Assembly (NCBI GenBank): GCA_963742865.1 | Contig: CAVUNW010000016.1 | Span: 385,590 to 449,589 of the forward strand | Source of the DNA: Bog-532 sp963742865 | GTDB taxonomy: Bacteria > Actinomycetota > Actinomycetes > Streptosporangiales > Streptosporangiaceae | Reading direction: 5' to 3' | DNA: 64,000 nucleotides | Shown: positions 27,341 through 36,681 of the stretch, one piece after another | Layout: the number at the start of each line of letters is the position of its first letter | Position numbering within the stretch: position 1 is the stretch's first letter | Position numbers and translations under genes: made by a program | Notes under the pieces: model-generated | Database searches by the model: none | Told to the model about the DNA's origin: nothing | What the model saw: only the letters and a program-made list of their open reading frames with translations

Positions 27341-27759
27341 GACCGCCGCCCGTCCGGCCCGTGTCCGCCGAACCCCGGCGGCGGCCCGGGGCGGCCGGCG
27401 GCGGCCGGGGGGGTGTTGCGGCGACGGCCGCCGGAGCGCCGCGTCGCGCCAGCGGGCGGCCACGGCCTGCACGCCGGCGTAGGTCAGGATCCCGCACACC
27501 GGGATGACCAGGAAGAACACCAGCTCTTCGACCGGGATCCGGAACGGCAGCCGCAGTCCCGGTCACGTACCGCGGGTTGTAAGTCCAGACCCCCCCGGCG
27601 ATGGCGAGAGCGTCCCAGACCAGGAAAACCGCGGCCACCGGCAGCACGGTCCGCGCCAGCCGGGCGGGCTGCCGGTAGACGCGGGCGCCGAGCACCTCGA
27701 GCGGCAGCGGTGACCGCCAGGCAGCCGCCCATCAGGATCAGGTACTGGTAGTGGTCCAT
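27341..27759 (-). CDS. crtYc: Lycopene cyclase subunit CrtYc, frame broken twice
   Basis: Starts MDHYQYLILMGGCLAVT at 27759, one base after the crtB stop. The protein then continues in a second frame from about 27709 (LGARVYRQPARLARTVLPVA, WTYNPRYVTG) and a third from about 27558 (LRLPFRIPVEELVFFLVIP, the CrtY signature). Each change is equivalent to one extra base. The right boundary given is only the start of crtYd, because no stop separates the two. Confidence 0.65.
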
Positions 27760-27760
27760 G

Positions 27761-28768
27761 TCAGCCCGCGCCCCCGGCTCCCGTGGCGTCCATCGTCCCG
27801 GTAACGTCCACGGTCATCGTGACGTGCCCCGGGCCGCGCGCACCGCGCCGCGCCCACCACGCGCGGGCCAGCCCCGGGATCGCCACCCGCAGGCGCCGGG
27901 CCTTACCGACCCGGGCCCGGTGCGCGAACACCGCGAAGTCCGCGTCCTCGATGCGGTCCAGTATCTCGGAATACAGCGTCAGCGCGGTCGCGACGCACGG
28001 CCGGGACACCGGATCCAGCATGGCGATCCCGCCGCGCGCGAACCGGTAGATCGCGCGGGTGGTGGCGTGCTGGTCGGCCAGCGCGGCGCGCACCCGGGGG
28101 TCGGTGCGCCGGTGCGCGCGGCACCAGGCCAGCAGGTCACGGTCCACGCCGAACGCGGCCAGTTCGTCCGCCGGGAGGTACACGCGGCCCCGGTCCAGGT
28201 CCTCGGCCACGTCGCGGAGGAAGTTCGTCAGCTGGAAGGCCTTGCCCAGGGCAGCGGCGTACGGGGCGGCCTCGGCGGGCGGCCCGGCCGTGCCCAGCAC
28301 GGGCAGCACCTGCAGCCCGATCACTTCGGCCGAGCCGTGCACGTAGCTGTCCAGCGCGGCCCGGTTGGGGTAGCCGGTGACCTCGAGGTCCATCCGCATC
28401 GAGGTCATGAAGTCCTCGAACAGCGACGGGGCGATCCGGTAACGCGCCGCGGTGTCCACCACCGCCGCGAGGATCGGGTCCGCGCTGTGCCCGGTCCGCA
28501 GCCCGGCGGACAGACCTTCGGCCAGTTCCGCCAGGCCGGCGGCGACCTGCCCGCGGTCGGCGCCCGGCGGGGCGGTGTCCACGATGTCGTCGGCCCAGCG
28601 GGCGAAGCCGTACAGGGCGTGGATCGCCGGCCGCTGGGCCCGGGTCAGCAGCTTCGTGGCCAGGTAATACGTCTTGCCGTGCCGGGCGTTCAGCTCCCGG
28701 CAGCGCGCGTAGGCGGAGCGGAGCCGGGGATCGGTGAGCCCGGCCGCGTCCAGTTCGGCGCCGATCAT
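27761..28768 (-). CDS. crtB: Phytoene synthase
   Basis: A 335-residue squalene/phytoene synthase. First Asp-rich motif ADDIVD at 59-64 and second NFLRDVAEDLDRGRVYLP near residue 185, with AIHALYGFARW between start and motif. It condenses two geranylgeranyl diphosphates to phytoene. The ATG at 28768 overlaps the expected crtI stop as ATGA. The C-terminal ~35 residues (MTVDVTGTMDATGAGG) are low complexity. Confidence 0.9.
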   Translation of the reverse strand: MIGAELDAAGLTDPRLRSAYARCRELNARHGKTYYLATKLLTRAQRPAIHALYGFARWADDIVDTAPPGADRGQVAAGLAELAEGLSAGLRTGHSADPILAAVVDTAARYRIAPSLFEDFMTSMRMDLEVTGYPNRAALDSYVHGSAEVIGLQVLPVLGTAGPPAEAAPYAAALGKAFQLTNFLRDVAEDLDRGRVYLPADELAAFGVDRDLLAWCRAHRRTDPRVRAALADQHATTRAIYRFARGGIAMLDPVSRPCVATALTLYSEILDRIEDADFAVFAHRARVGKARRLRVAIPGLARAWWARRGARGPGHVTMTVDVTGTMDATGAGGAG

Positions 28769-30335
28769 GAGTACGCTCCGGTGGCCGGGGCGGTCATCGG
28801 CGGGCCTGCCGGGACGGCGCGGTCTGGGGTCGCGGCCGAGGCCCGGCGAGCGGGCCGGTACGGGGCCGGTGATCCGGTCCGCGGCCAGCCGGCCGGAGAC
28901 CAGCGCCGTCGGGACGCCGACGCCGGGCACGGTACCGCAGCCGGCCAGGACCGCGTTGTCCGTGCCGCGCGGCAGGTTGCCCGGCCGGAACGGCCCGCTC
29001 TGCAGGAACGAGTGCGCGAAGGAGAACGGCGTCCCGGCGACCAGCCCCTGGGCGGCCCAGTCGTCCGGCGTGACCACCTCGCGCACGGTGATCTCGGCGT
29101 CCAGGCCGGGCAGCAGGCGCTGGCCCACGATCGAGGCGAGCTGGTCGGCGTAGGCGCTGCCGGTGGCGCCCCAGTCGATCCGGCCGCGGGCCAGGTTGGG
29201 CACGGGCGCCAGGATGTACAGCAGGTCCGAGCCATCCGGGCGCCAGCCCGGGGTCGGTCGCGGTGGGCCGGGTCACCAGCAGCGACGGGTCGCTCATCAG
29301 CCGCCCCTCGGTGATGATCTCGCGGAAGGTTTCCCGCCAGGCGCCGCCGAACACGATCGTGTGGTGGGCGGCGTCCGGCCAGCGGCGCCCCGTACCGGCG
29401 TGCAGGACCACCGCGGACGGGGCGGGCCGCAGCGGCAGCGCCCGGCGCGGGGTCCGGCCGAGCAGCTGGTACGCGGTGGGCAGTTCGGTGGCGAGAACCA
29501 CCGCGTCGCAGGGGAGCCGCAGCCCGGTATCGGTGTGCACGGCACGGACGCGCGACCCGGACCGCTCGAGCGAAGTGACGGTGGTGCCGTAGCAGAAGCG
29601 GACCCCGGCCGCCGCCGCGGCCCCGGCGAGCGCGTCCGGCAGCGCCCGCATGCCGCCGCGGGGGAAGTACACTCCGGCCACCGTGTCCATGTAGGCGATG
29701 ACGGCGTAGACGGCCAGCGCGTGCCGCGGCGACTCACCGGCGTACAGCGACTGGAAGGAGAACACCCGGCGCAGCCGCTCATCGCGGATGAACCGGCCGA
29801 TCGCGGGCTCGAGCCGGCGGAACGCGCCCAGCGCGGCCAGACGCCCCAGGTCCGGAGTGGCCAGCGCGAACGGCGAGTCGAAGTTGGCCGCGATGAACTG
29901 GCTGAACTCGCGCTGGTAGAGCTCGGTGAGCCAGGCGCGCAGCCGCCGGTAGCCGTCCGCCTCGGCGGGCCCGGCGAACGCGGCGACGGCGGCGGCCATG
30001 GCGTCGGCGTCGGTGTGCACGTCCAGCTCGCTGCCGTCGGCGAACTGGGCGCGGTAGGCCGGGTCCAGGCGGACCAGGTCCAGCCGGTCGGTCAGGTTCT
30101 CCCCCACCGCGGCCAGCGTCCCGGCCACCAGATCCGGCATGGTGAGCACGGTCGGGCCGGTGTCCATCCGGAACCCGCCGACGTCCATCCGGCCGGCCCG
30201 GCCGCCCGGCGTCGCGTCCCGCTCAACCACGGTGACCTCGCGCCCGCGCCCGGCCAGGTGCAGCGCGGCGGCCAGCCCGGCGAGCCCGGCGCCGGCCACC
30301 ACGACCTGGCTGGTGGGCCCGCTCACGGTGCGCAT
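28765..30335 (-). CDS. crtI: Phytoene desaturase CrtI, two apparent frameshifts
   Basis: FAD-dependent desaturase that converts phytoene to lycopene. The N-terminal dinucleotide motif is VVVAGAGLAGLAAALHLAG (11-29), followed by GGRAGRMDVGGFRMDTGPTV. The mid-region contains PRGGMRALPDALAGAAAAAG. Frame changes are needed near 29250 (a four-G run on the plus strand) to reach SDLLYILAPVPNLARGRIDW and near 28840 to reach the stop at 28765, which overlaps the crtB ATG. The C-terminal signature GTVPGVGVPTALVSGRLAAD is present. Confidence 0.8.
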
Positions 30336-30339
30336 CTGG

Positions 30340-31549
30340 CTACCAGGCCCGGTTCGTGTAGCGGATGGCCAGATCGCGGAGGGCGCCGAGGACGAAACCG
30401 TTCAGCCCGCTGCGGTCCAGCTGCGCGCACGCGGCGCGCACCCGGCTGCCGATCATCTGCTCCATCTGGGTCGCGGCCCCGGTCTCGGCGATGAGCCGGC
30501 GCCACTGGTCGATGTGGTCCTCATCGAGCGATTCCCGCCCGGACAGCTGGTCCAGCCGGGCCCGCTGACCGCGGCGTGGCCATCTCCCCGGCCAGCACGA
30601 CCACGCTGGTCGCCTTGCGCTCCCGCAGGTCACCGCCGCTGGGCTTACCGGTGACCGACGGCCGCCCGAAGACGCCGAGCACGTCGTCGCGCAGCTGGAA
30701 CGCCTCACCGACCAGCCCGCCGTACTCGCCCAGCACGCCCAGGATCTGCTCGTCGCAGCCGGCCAGGGCGGCGCCCAGTTCCAGCGGACGGCGCACCGTG
30801 TAGTTTCCGGACTTGCGCCGGGTCACCTCGAGCACCTCGTCCAGGCTGGGGTTGCTCCGGGTGTCGTTGATCAGGTCGGCGAACTGCCCCACGGCCAGCT
30901 CGCCGCGCAGCGTGTCGTACCGGGGCCAGCCCCGGGCCAGCGCCGCCGCGCCGACCCCGCTCTCACGCAGCAGCTGTTCCGCCCACACCAGGCACAAGTC
31001 GCCGAGCAGGATCGCGGCCGATTCGCCGAAACGTTCGGCGGGGCCGCCGAGGCCCTGGGCGCGGTGCCACTCGGCGAGGCGCATATGGACGGCCGGGCGC
31101 CCACGCCGCAGCGCGGACCGGTCCATGACGTCGTCCTGCAGCAGGGCGAAGGCGTGCACCAGTTCGGTGCTGGCCGCGGCGCGCAGCGCGGCGTCGCTTT
31201 CCTCCGCGCCGCTCAGCCAGCCAAGGTAGGTAAAGGTGGACCGGACGAACTTGCCGCCGGCCACGAACTCGCTGAGCAGCCCGGTCACGAACTCCGCTCC
31301 GGGCACGCCGTGCACGTGCTCCGCACAGCGGTCGCGAACGAACGCCGCCAGCACCGCAGTGACCCGGGCCTGGAGCCCGGTCAGCCATCGGTCGAGATCA
31401 ACCTCACCCGGCCGCCCCGATGAGCCGGGCCGCCCCTGTGGGCCCGGCTCGAGGAGGGACGCGAGGGACGTCCTGGGATTCAGGGGCGTGAGCGAACCCG
31501 GCGGCGCGGCCTCGCTGGAGCTCTCGCCCAGAAGCTGACCCACCTGCAT
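30340..31549 (-). CDS. crtE: Geranylgeranyl diphosphate synthase CrtE, one apparent frameshift
   Basis: Polyprenyl synthase with the first Asp-rich motif LLQDDVMD (139-143 for DDVMD) and second QLRDDVLG (288-292), plus GGKFVRSTFTYLGW. It makes the C20 precursor for CrtB. Start 31549 (MQVGQLLGES) has GGAGG eight bases before it. The frame shifts near 30570, after LAGEMATPR, to continue as ARLDQLSGRESLDEDHIDQW and end at 30340, four bases before the crtI start. It is the first gene of the leftward crt operon. Confidence 0.82.
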
Positions 31550-32239
31550 GCCTGCGGCCTCCGATCTCGCGGGCAACGTACCGGCAGGTAAGCTACCCGA
31601 AGCCCGCGAAACGATGCACAACCGATGCAAGCAATCCTAGCGTGGGTCATGGCCCGGCTACCGGTGGGGCACGTTTCCCCCGGGCTTGCGCTGGTCAGCC
31701 CCTGGATTACCGCGGAGCCGCTACGTGCGGGGGCGAGGGGCCCGGAGGGGAGCAAGGAGCACGCGGGTGCAGGGGAGCACGGGGTGCGAGGACCTGGTGA
31801 TGTCCTTGGGGGGCGAGGGGCGGGATCGTGTCGCGGGCTCATGTCGCGGACTTGCCGGGCGACCCGAAATCGCGATCCCCGTACCGCGGCGGCGCCCACG
31901 GCGGATGCCGTGATGCGGGTGCCGCCGCGGGCCGACGGTGACCGGCCGCTCGCCGGGACGATCCGGCCACCCCCTCAGCGGTCGGCATTTATCTCAGCTA
32001 ATACGGCGTCCGCCGAGTCTAAGCCGCCCTGGATCAGCTGTGTCAACAGCAATGAAACATCGTGAGGAGCACGTCATGAGGCCGCGGCCGGGCAATACGG
32101 ATACGCGTGCGGTGAACGTGCGCCGCCCCTGGGGCGGAACGATTACGCTACGGAGTGGTAATGCGGGCAATTGGCCGGCGCGCCACGGACGGTGCGGGGG
32201 TGGCCAGCAGCCGGAACGCATAGAGCGGGAGGAATGCCG
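31550..32239. other. 690-bp intergenic region between crtE and the XRE gene
   Basis: The divergent promoters of the crt operon and of the XRE/ImmA triad should lie here. About 70 bp before crtE (minus strand) the direct repeat TGCATCGGTTGTGCATCG could be part of a LitR site, but no consensus is clear. At 32075 a small rightward frame (MRPRPGNTDTRAVN) with GAGGAG before it runs into the XRE gene out of frame; I do not call it. No other gene is seen. Confidence 0.5.
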
Positions 32240-32836
32240 ATGCCGGCGGGAGACACGCGGCGACCGCCACCGTCCCTGGCGACCAAGCTGGACCGGCTTT
32301 TCCAGGCCGTGCGGCCGGCGGGCCGCAGCGAGTACAGCTATCAGGAAGTGGCCGACGCCATCCGCGGCGAAGGCGGCCCCACGATCTCCGCCACTTACCT
32401 CTGGCAGCTCCGCAAGGGGCTCCGCGACAACCCGACCCGGAATCACCTGGCGGCACTGGCCCGGTTCTTCGGGGTCAGCCCCGCCTACTTCTTCGACGAC
32501 GACACCGCCGAGGTCGTCGACGCACAGCTCAGCCTGCTCGCGGCCATGCGCGACGCGTCGGTGCGCAGCGTGGCGCTGCGCGCCGCCGGGCTGTCGGTGG
32601 AAAGCCTGGCCGCGGTCCAGGTCGTGATCGACCACGCCCGCCGGCTCGAGGGACTGGAAGCCGAGTCCGGCACGGAGAGGTCCGGGCACGGGCGACCGGG
32701 CCGGAGAGCTCCGGGACGGACGGGACTGGGGCGGACGGGGCCGGAGCGGGCCAGGCCGGGAGCGCACGGAGCCGGGGCAGACGAGGCCGGGGCGGCCGGC
32801 CAGGACGGTGACCACGCCCGGGGAGCAGGGCGATGA
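32240..32836 (+). CDS. XRE family transcriptional regulator
   Basis: A 198-residue protein. Residues 10-85 hold an HTH_3-like domain (YQEVADAIRGEGGPTISATY, LWQLRKGLRDNPTRNHLAAL, FFGVSPAYFFDDD). The tail after about residue 140 is Gly/Arg-rich and low complexity. GGAGGA six bases before ATG 32240 fixes the start over 32171 and 32234. Its stop overlaps the ImmA-like gene as ATGA. It likely controls the triad, perhaps together with the protease. Confidence 0.85.
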   Translation: MPAGDTRRPPPSLATKLDRLFQAVRPAGRSEYSYQEVADAIRGEGGPTISATYLWQLRKGLRDNPTRNHLAALARFFGVSPAYFFDDDTAEVVDAQLSLLAAMRDASVRSVALRAAGLSVESLAAVQVVIDHARRLEGLEAESGTERSGHGRPGRRAPGRTGLGRTGPERARPGAHGAGADEAGAAGQDGDHARGAGR

Positions 32837-33354
32837 ACAGCGTCCGCCGGCGATGCGAGGCCCGGCTCCGTGACATGACCCTGCCGGACCCGTTCGACCT
32901 CGCCGAACTGTGCCAGACGCTGAGCGCCCAGCGCGGGCGGCCGCTGCACGTGCGGGGCATTCCCGGGCCGGCCACCCGGGCCCGGCCGTGCGGCATCTGG
33001 ATCGCCACCGACGGCGAAGACTGGATCTTCGTCGACCAGGACACCAGCCCGCTGCACCGCGAGCACATCGTCGTGCACGAGCTGGCCCACATGCTCTGCG
33101 GTCACGACGCGACCCGGCTGCCGGAGAACGACATGATCGGGCGGCTGTTCCCGCACCTGTCGCCGGACATGGTGCGCACGGTGCTGAGCCGGGCCAGCTA
33201 CCACTCCGAACACGAGCGGGAAGCGGAATTGCTGGCCTCGCTCATCCTCAGCGAGGCTCAGCCGGCGACCGCCGCGATGCCCCTCCGGGACGTCTCGGCG
33301 ACCGAGATGCAGATCCTGCGCCGGGCCGGACTGGCGCTCGGGATGGAGCCGTGA
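32833..33354 (+). CDS. ImmA/IrrE-type zinc metallopeptidase-like protein
   Basis: A 173-residue protein with EHIVVHELAHMLCGH at about residues 76-90, giving the HExxH zinc motif, and a downstream EREAELLASLIL that supplies the usual third-ligand Glu. In ImmA systems such proteases cleave an XRE repressor. The overlap with the XRE gene (ATGA) and the membrane-protein gene (GTGA) shows tight coupling. Databases often label this type a toxin component, though evidence for toxicity is thin. Confidence 0.8.
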   Translation: MNSVRRRCEARLRDMTLPDPFDLAELCQTLSAQRGRPLHVRGIPGPATRARPCGIWIATDGEDWIFVDQDTSPLHREHIVVHELAHMLCGHDATRLPENDMIGRLFPHLSPDMVRTVLSRASYHSEHEREAELLASLILSEAQPATAAMPLRDVSATEMQILRRAGLALGMEP

Positions 33355-34595
33355 CCGTTAGCACCGTCGCGGTCACGCTGCTCTGGATCGCGGTCCTGGC
33401 ACAGGTCCCCTCGCAGTGGCGCGCCCCGACCAGGCTCGCCGTCTGGGGCACCATGCTGCTGCTGGCGGCGATCGGCACCCTGGACCTGACCGCGATCGGT
33501 GCCCGGCTGGACGCCGCCTGCGGGCTGCCGAATGTCGCCGATCTCGCCCAGCACCTGCTCGCGATCATCGCCGCCACCCTCGCGCGGTACAGCGCAGTGG
33601 CGATCTTCGGTACCCCGGAACAGCGCGCGCGCTGGTCCGTGGTGCGGAATTCGGCCGTGGCCGCGGGCACCGTCGCCGCGCTCATCGCGCTGTTCGCGGT
33701 GTCCCCCGCGCGCACCAGGCCCACCGACATCGCACGGTACGCCGACTTCCCGATGCAGTACGCGTCCCACCCGGAAGTCATCGCCTACTGGGCGATCTTC
33801 GCCGCCTACCTGGGGACCACGTTCGTTATCATCGCCCGGCTGGCCTGGCGGTACGGGCGCCGGGCCTGCCGCTCCTCGCTCGGCCGCGGCCTGCAGCTGC
33901 TCGCCGCCGGGATGGTGGCCGGGCTGGCCTATCTCGGCTACGGCAGCAGTGTGGTCGCCGCGCGCGCGGCGGGGGTCCAGGGGCCGTTCATCCGCACCGC
34001 CCCCGGCGTCATCCAGTCGCTGTTCGGCGCGCTGATCGTGCTCGTGGCCGCGGGCGGTGTGCTGCCCGCGACGCAGCATTGGCCGCTGGTGCGCCAGGCC
34101 GGCTTCTACCGCTCGCTGCGGCGGCTCTACCCGGTGTGGGCGGCCCTGTGCCAGGCCGTCCCGGGGATCGCGCTGGATCCAGTCCCGGTGTGGGCCGACC
34201 GGCTCGACCCACGTGACCTGCGGATGCGGCTCTACCGGCGGGTGATCGAGATCCGTGACGGCTACATGGCGCTGTACCCGGTGGACGTGCCCGGGATCGA
34301 GGACACGGTGCGCGCCGCGGCGGGCCGGCACCGGCTGTCGGCGGCGGATGAGGCGACGGTGACCGCCGCCACGCGGCTGGAGCTGGCCCGGCGGGCGGAA
34401 CTGCGCGGTGAGGTACGCCTCGCGACGGCCGCTCCGTACGCCGACAAGGAGTTCATCGCGGGGACCGACCTGGACAGCGAGGTGCGCCTGCTCCGTGTGG
34501 TGGCCGCGCACTGGACGACGATCCGGCGGGCCGCCGAGACGATCGAGCGCGGCGCGCGCCCAGCCGGCGTCCCGCAGAAAACCAGCGTCGCCTAG
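33351..34595 (+). CDS. MAB_1171c-type multi-pass membrane protein
   Basis: A 414-residue protein: about seven hydrophobic segments in residues 1-235 (VSTVAVTLLWIAVLAQVPSQ first), then a soluble C-terminal half with YPVWAALCQAVPGIAL and RRVIEIRDGYMAL. This matches the MAB_1171c family of putative transporters found after XRE/ImmA pairs in actinomycetes. GTG 33351 overlaps the previous stop. Cargo or signal unknown. Confidence 0.75.
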   Translation: MTVSTVAVTLLWIAVLAQVPSQWRAPTRLAVWGTMLLLAAIGTLDLTAIGARLDAACGLPNVADLAQHLLAIIAATLARYSAVAIFGTPEQRARWSVVRNSAVAAGTVAALIALFAVSPARTRPTDIARYADFPMQYASHPEVIAYWAIFAAYLGTTFVIIARLAWRYGRRACRSSLGRGLQLLAAGMVAGLAYLGYGSSVVAARAAGVQGPFIRTAPGVIQSLFGALIVLVAAGGVLPATQHWPLVRQAGFYRSLRRLYPVWAALCQAVPGIALDPVPVWADRLDPRDLRMRLYRRVIEIRDGYMALYPVDVPGIEDTVRAAAGRHRLSAADEATVTAATRLELARRAELRGEVRLATAAPYADKEFIAGTDLDSEVRLLRVVAAHWTTIRRAAETIERGARPAGVPQKTSVA

Positions 34596-34621
34596 AACAG
34601 CGTCATCCAGAACAGCGTCGC

Positions 34622-35215
34622 CTAGAAAAGGGCGGCGATCGTGATCCCGGCCAGGGCGAGCATGACCGCGGCGGCCCCCCGGCTGAGCCAGGTCACCGGG
34701 ATGACCTTCAGCAGGCCACGGCCGCCGATGATGGCCAGGGCCGCCGCTACCCACAGAGCGGCCGCCGCCCCGATCCCGACCGAGAGCGGATCGTGGTACC
34801 TGGCGGCCAGGCTGGCGCTCATGATCTGGGTGAGGTCGCCGAACTCGGCGGCGAAGACCACCGCGAAGCTGGTCACGGCGACGGGCAGGAACGACCGCCG
34901 CGCGTGGTGATCCTCGACGTACTCGTCACTGTCGGCGGCCTTCTGGCGCAGCAGGAGGATCGCGCCGGCGACGAACAGCAGGGCCACGACGATCTGCACC
35001 GGTGTGTGCGGCAGCAGGCTGACCAGGCCGCCGGCCGCTACCGCGATCGCGACCTGGAGGGCGAACGCGACGGCGGCCCCGGCGAACACGTACCCCGGGC
35101 GGTAACGGCTGCCCAGCACGAGGCAGGCAATGATCGTCTTGTCCGGCAGCTCGGCTGGCAGGATGACAAGGAACGCCGTGATCATGACGGCCAGGTTCAA
35201 CCGCGACGCCCCCAT
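34622..35215 (-). CDS. GDT1/TMEM165 (UPF0016) family cation transporter
   Basis: A 197-residue membrane protein with six hydrophobic segments in two halves. Each half carries the family motif: LPAELPDKT near residue 20 and FAAEFGDLTQ near 122 (E-x-G-D-x-T/S). The family moves manganese or calcium; bacterial members such as MneA export Mn. A yybP-ykoY-type RNA upstream fits manganese-induced expression. Confidence 0.88.
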   Translation of the reverse strand: MGASRLNLAVMITAFLVILPAELPDKTIIACLVLGSRYRPGYVFAGAAVAFALQVAIAVAAGGLVSLLPHTPVQIVVALLFVAGAILLLRQKAADSDEYVEDHHARRSFLPVAVTSFAVVFAAEFGDLTQIMSASLAARYHDPLSVGIGAAAALWVAAALAIIGGRGLLKVIPVTWLSRGAAAVMLALAGITIAALF

Positions 35216-35275
35216 CGGCTCGGGCCGCGGGGCGGACAGGGAGTCCTCCGGCGCGGCAGCTGACTTAGTTCACTG

Positions 35276-35379
35276 CGGCCGAAGGTCTCACTCAGGCGTT
35301 TCCGCCCCCGGGCACCGGGCCCGCGTACGGCGGGCCGAGATTGTCGGCGTCCCGGCGATGGAGCTACTCCCCTTCGCAA
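35276..35379 (-). promoter_or_regulatory. Candidate yybP-ykoY manganese riboswitch
   Basis: On the minus strand the leader contains GAAGGGGAGTAGC (35376-35364), GCCGACAATCTC, a GC-rich variable stem, and GCCTGAGTGAGACCTTCGGC. These are the conserved loop sequences of yybP-ykoY RNAs, where two loops dock around Mn2+. A -10-like TAAAATAGGG (about 35382-35391) lies directly upstream, and a GDT1 gene, a usual target, follows about 60 bp downstream. Confidence 0.75.
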
Positions 35380-35463
35380 TCCCTATTTTACCCAGCGGCG
35401 GCCGGGAATCACGACCCGATCGGCGGACCCTCGCGGACATGTGCCGGGTTTAGGCTGACCGGT

Positions 35464-35870
35464 GTGATCACGGCGGCGGATGTACGCGCGGTGGCGCTGG
35501 CCCTTCCCCGCACCGAGGAGCACCTGATCCGGGACCACGTGAAGTTCCGGATCGGCAGAATCGTCTACGTCTCGATCTCCCCGGACGAGGCCACCATGGG
35601 CTTCGGCTTCCCGAAGGAGGAGCGCGCCGCGCTGGTCGCCGCCGAACCGGGGAAATTCTCGCTGCCGCGCCTTTCGGACCAGCGGTTCCACTGGTGCACG
35701 CGCGGATGGCGGCGCTCAGCCCGGACGAGATGCGCGAACTCGTCACCGACGCCTGGCGGATGTGCGTGCCGAAGAAGGTGGCGGCCGCTCACTGGGACGT
35801 TCCGGACCATGGTCACCCCGGGCCGCGGCCAGCGCGAGGCCGTCGAGGATGGCCTGCTCGACCGGGGTGA
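35464..35870 (+). CDS. MmcQ/YjbR family protein, one apparent frameshift
   Basis: GTG start at 35464, reading VITAADVRAVALALPRTEEH then FRIGRIVYVSISPDEATMGF, the cyclic-beta fold of MmcQ/YjbR proteins. At 35692-35695 one G seems to be missing, after which the family C-terminus continues in another frame (MAALSPDEMRELVTDAWRMC, VPKKVAAAHW). The natural end is probably near 35800; the frame runs to 35870 and overlaps the convergent dioxygenase gene. DNA-binding or other function is unproven. Confidence 0.65.
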
Positions 35871-36611
35871 CCGCGCCGGCGGGCAGCGCGTGCAGCGGGA
35901 ACTCACTGAGCAGGAGGACGGGCGGCTGGGCCATCATCCGGGGAAACCGGCCCCGGTGCGGCCAGGACGCGGCGTGCACCAGGAACGGGTGGCACAGGAA
36001 CACGTCCCCCGCTCCCCCGGTGGCCAGCGCGGTGCGGCGGTGGGCGCTGGCCCGCACGGACCCCGCCGCGGCCCGGGACCATTCGAGCCCGTCGTCCCCG
36101 GCGGGGGCCAGCACGGGCGGGACGTCGAGATGCGAGCCCGGACGAAGCCGGGTCGGCGCGTCGTCCGCACCCACGTCGGTGAACAGGTAGAGGGCCAGCA
36201 GGCCGCGGCCCCGGGAGCGGATGCTGACCCGCTGATGCCCGTCCACCTCGAAACTCGCCTCGATGTGCCACCCGGCATCACCCGGGTCGTCCAGGCTGGG
36301 AAACCGGACCGGGATCGTGCCGCCGATGCCCGGCCGCTGGCACCAGCGCCCCGGCCCCAGCAGCTGATCACAGGCTTCCCGTACCCGCGGGCTGGTCCCG
36401 GCCGCGGTGAACGGGCCGCCCTCGGGGCAGTCGATCCGCACCACCGGGGCGGTCCACGTCGACGGGTCCTCCCGAGCACGCCGCGCCGGCCCAGCTCGGA
36501 CCAGATCACGTCCTGGCACGCCTGCGCCACGCCGGCCGGCATCGCGCCCCGGACGGCGACGTACCCCTCGGCGATGAACGCTTCGATCTCGCACTGGCTG
36601 AGCACGGTCAT
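35743..36611 (-). CDS. Phytanoyl-CoA dioxygenase (PhyH) family protein, one apparent frameshift
   Basis: A Fe(II)/2-oxoglutarate-type oxygenase. The N-terminus MTVLSQCEIEAFIAEGYVAV starts at 36611. After a shift near 36472 the main part follows: GGTIPVRFPSL, WHIEASFEVDG (candidate first His/acid pair), LLALYLFTDV, RPGSHLDVPPVL and VFLCHPFLVHAASWPHRG with the second His and the Arg for 2-oxoglutarate. Substrate unknown. Confidence 0.7.
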
Positions 36612-36681
36612 ACCCTCACACGGCCCGCTCCCGCCCGCCACCGGATATCCAGCCCCGGCCTGGGCGGGCAGAGCGGACTGC

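Noticed and set aside
32075..32239. Small ORF with a good ribosome site before the XRE gene
   Set aside because: It runs out of frame into the XRE gene, has weak codon bias and no relative; left as a note in the intergenic entry.
34590..34632. AGAACAGCGTC direct repeats between the MAB_1171c and GDT1 stops
   Set aside because: Only a short duplication over convergent stops, with no sign of function.
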